From Zoogloea sp. (GTDB taxonomy: Bacteria; Pseudomonadota; Gammaproteobacteria; Burkholderiales; Rhodocyclaceae), in contig NZ_JAKLLN010000006.1 of the NCBI RefSeq assembly GCF_023150065.1, positions 1 through 64,000 of the forward strand: a stretch of DNA of 64,000 bases. Reading direction: 5' to 3'. Within the stretch, counting starts at the first letter, position 1. Every line of letters starts with the position of its first letter. Below the pieces are notes generated by a model. The model ran no database searches. It saw only the letters and a program-made list of their open reading frames with translations, and had not been told where the DNA came from. Shown here one piece after another: positions 63,338-64,000 of this stretch. The position numbers were made by a program, and so were the translations under genes.

Positions 63338-64000
63338 GCGCCAGCAGCAACGCCACCCCCATCCTGCAACTGCGCGACACTCGCGTGGCCTACGGGGCCA
63401 TCGAGGCCGTCCGGGGCATCAGCCTGGAGCTGGCCCCCGGCGAGCTGGTGTCGCTGATCGGTGCCAACGGCGCCGGCAAGACCACCACCCTCAACGCCAT
63501 CGCCGGCACCCTGGGCACCGTCGGCGGGCAGATCCTCTACCAGGGGCAGCCCATCGACAAGCTGCCGGCCCACAAGCGCCTGCGCCAGGGCCTGGCCCTG
63601 GTGCCCGAGGGGCGGGGCATCTTCACCCGCCTGACCGTCGAGGAAAACCTGCGCATGGGCGCCTACTGCCGGCGTGACGACGACGCGGTGGACGCCGACA
63701 TGGAGCGCATCTTCGGCATGCTGCCGCGGGTCAAGGAGCGCCTGCAGCAGGTGGCCGGCACCCTCTCCGGCGGCGAGCAGCAGATGGTGGCCATCGGCCG
63801 GGCGCTGCTGTCCCGGCCCCGGCTGCTGCTGCTGGACGAGCCCTCCATGGGCCTGGCGCCGCTGGTGGTGGAAAAGATCTTCGAGGTCATCGCCTCGGTG
63901 GCTGCCGAAGGCGTCACCGTGCTGCTGGTGGAGCAGAACGCCAACCTGGCCCTGGAGTTTTCCAGCCGGGCCTATGTGATGGAGTCCGGGGCGATCACCC
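63334..64000 (+). CDS. livF: Branched-chain amino acid ABC ATPase LivF (partial, runs off the end)
   Basis: The first 222 codons are present. Walker A GANGAGKT (about 46-53), signature LSGGEQQMVAIGRALL, Walker B LLLLDEPSMGLAPL. The C-terminal end lies outside the window. It is the last gene of the livKKHMGF operon seen here. Confidence 0.95.
   Translation, partial: MSASSNATPILQLRDTRVAYGAIEAVRGISLELAPGELVSLIGANGAGKTTTLNAIAGTLGTVGGQILYQGQPIDKLPAHKRLRQGLALVPEGRGIFTRLTVEENLRMGAYCRRDDDAVDADMERIFGMLPRVKERLQQVAGTLSGGEQQMVAIGRALLSRPRLLLLDEPSMGLAPLVVEKIFEVIASVAAEGVTVLLVEQNANLALEFSSRAYVMESGAIT

Overview
The window is GC-rich, gene-dense DNA from a betaproteobacterium. The closest match I can suggest is a Rhodocyclales-type organism. 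That rests on the mix seen here (PEP-CTERM envelope proteins, phasin and PHB depolymerase, an N-methylglutamate methylamine pathway, an Liv ABC transporter, GTAG-headed REP repeats), not on a database search. No rRNA, phage, integrase, IS element or CRISPR array is visible. The only clear composition break is an AT-rich intergenic stretch around the PEP-CTERM genes at about 19.9-22.2 kb.

Layout. 1-0.65 kb: an intergenic repeat, a terminator, and tRNA-Thr(GGU) and tRNA-Gly(GCC) on the minus strand with their promoter. 0.86-2.8 kb: a sigma-54 promoter driving glnK-amtB. 2.8-15.2 kb: an XRE-cupin regulator divergent from a methylamine/one-carbon cluster: purU, mgdA, mgdB, a fused mgdC-mgdD, gmaS, mgsABC and folD. 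Together these can turn methylamine into gamma-glutamylmethylamide, then N-methylglutamate, then glutamate plus methylene-tetrahydrofolate. FolD and PurU can take the C1 unit to formate. The neighbouring ammonium sensor/transporter pair fits a nitrogen-scavenging role. 15.2-19 kb: an ABC1 kinase-like protein, a HerA-type ATPase and yebC.

19.1-22.6 kb: three small PEP-CTERM proteins, two of them close paralogs with a shared upstream element, and a PilZ protein. 22.8-30 kb: ybiT, a membrane protein, and a hybrid sensor kinase followed by an outer-membrane protein and a PstS-like protein. 30-38.2 kb: two divergent gene sets: (left) alpha/beta hydrolase, Tat-exported FAD oxidoreductase, membrane-bound spermidine-synthase-like protein; (right) DUF350, SPFH-SHOCT protein, DUF4178 zinc-ribbon protein, a 53-residue membrane peptide, S-adenosylmethionine decarboxylase and a flavin reductase-like protein. 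I consider this polyamine/membrane locus the best candidate for an incompletely described system.

38.2-45.2 kb: phasin and PHB depolymerase, an atypical ADP-ribosylglycohydrolase, small secreted and unknown proteins, a membrane Fe-S/CopD trio, and a glycosyltransferase. 45.5-53.4 kb: a large PEP-CTERM beta-propeller protein with a CRP-type site upstream, selO, a NarX-type two-component pair, a cupin, and a Sel1-ExbB-DUF2149 trio. 53.4-58 kb: an aldehyde dehydrogenase with a sigma-54 promoter and upstream dyads plus DUF779, a PAS-MCP, and a double-BamE lipoprotein. 58-64 kb: two tandem Liv binding proteins and livHMGF; livF runs off the end.

All function calls are by reading motifs and recalled family resemblance; no search was run.
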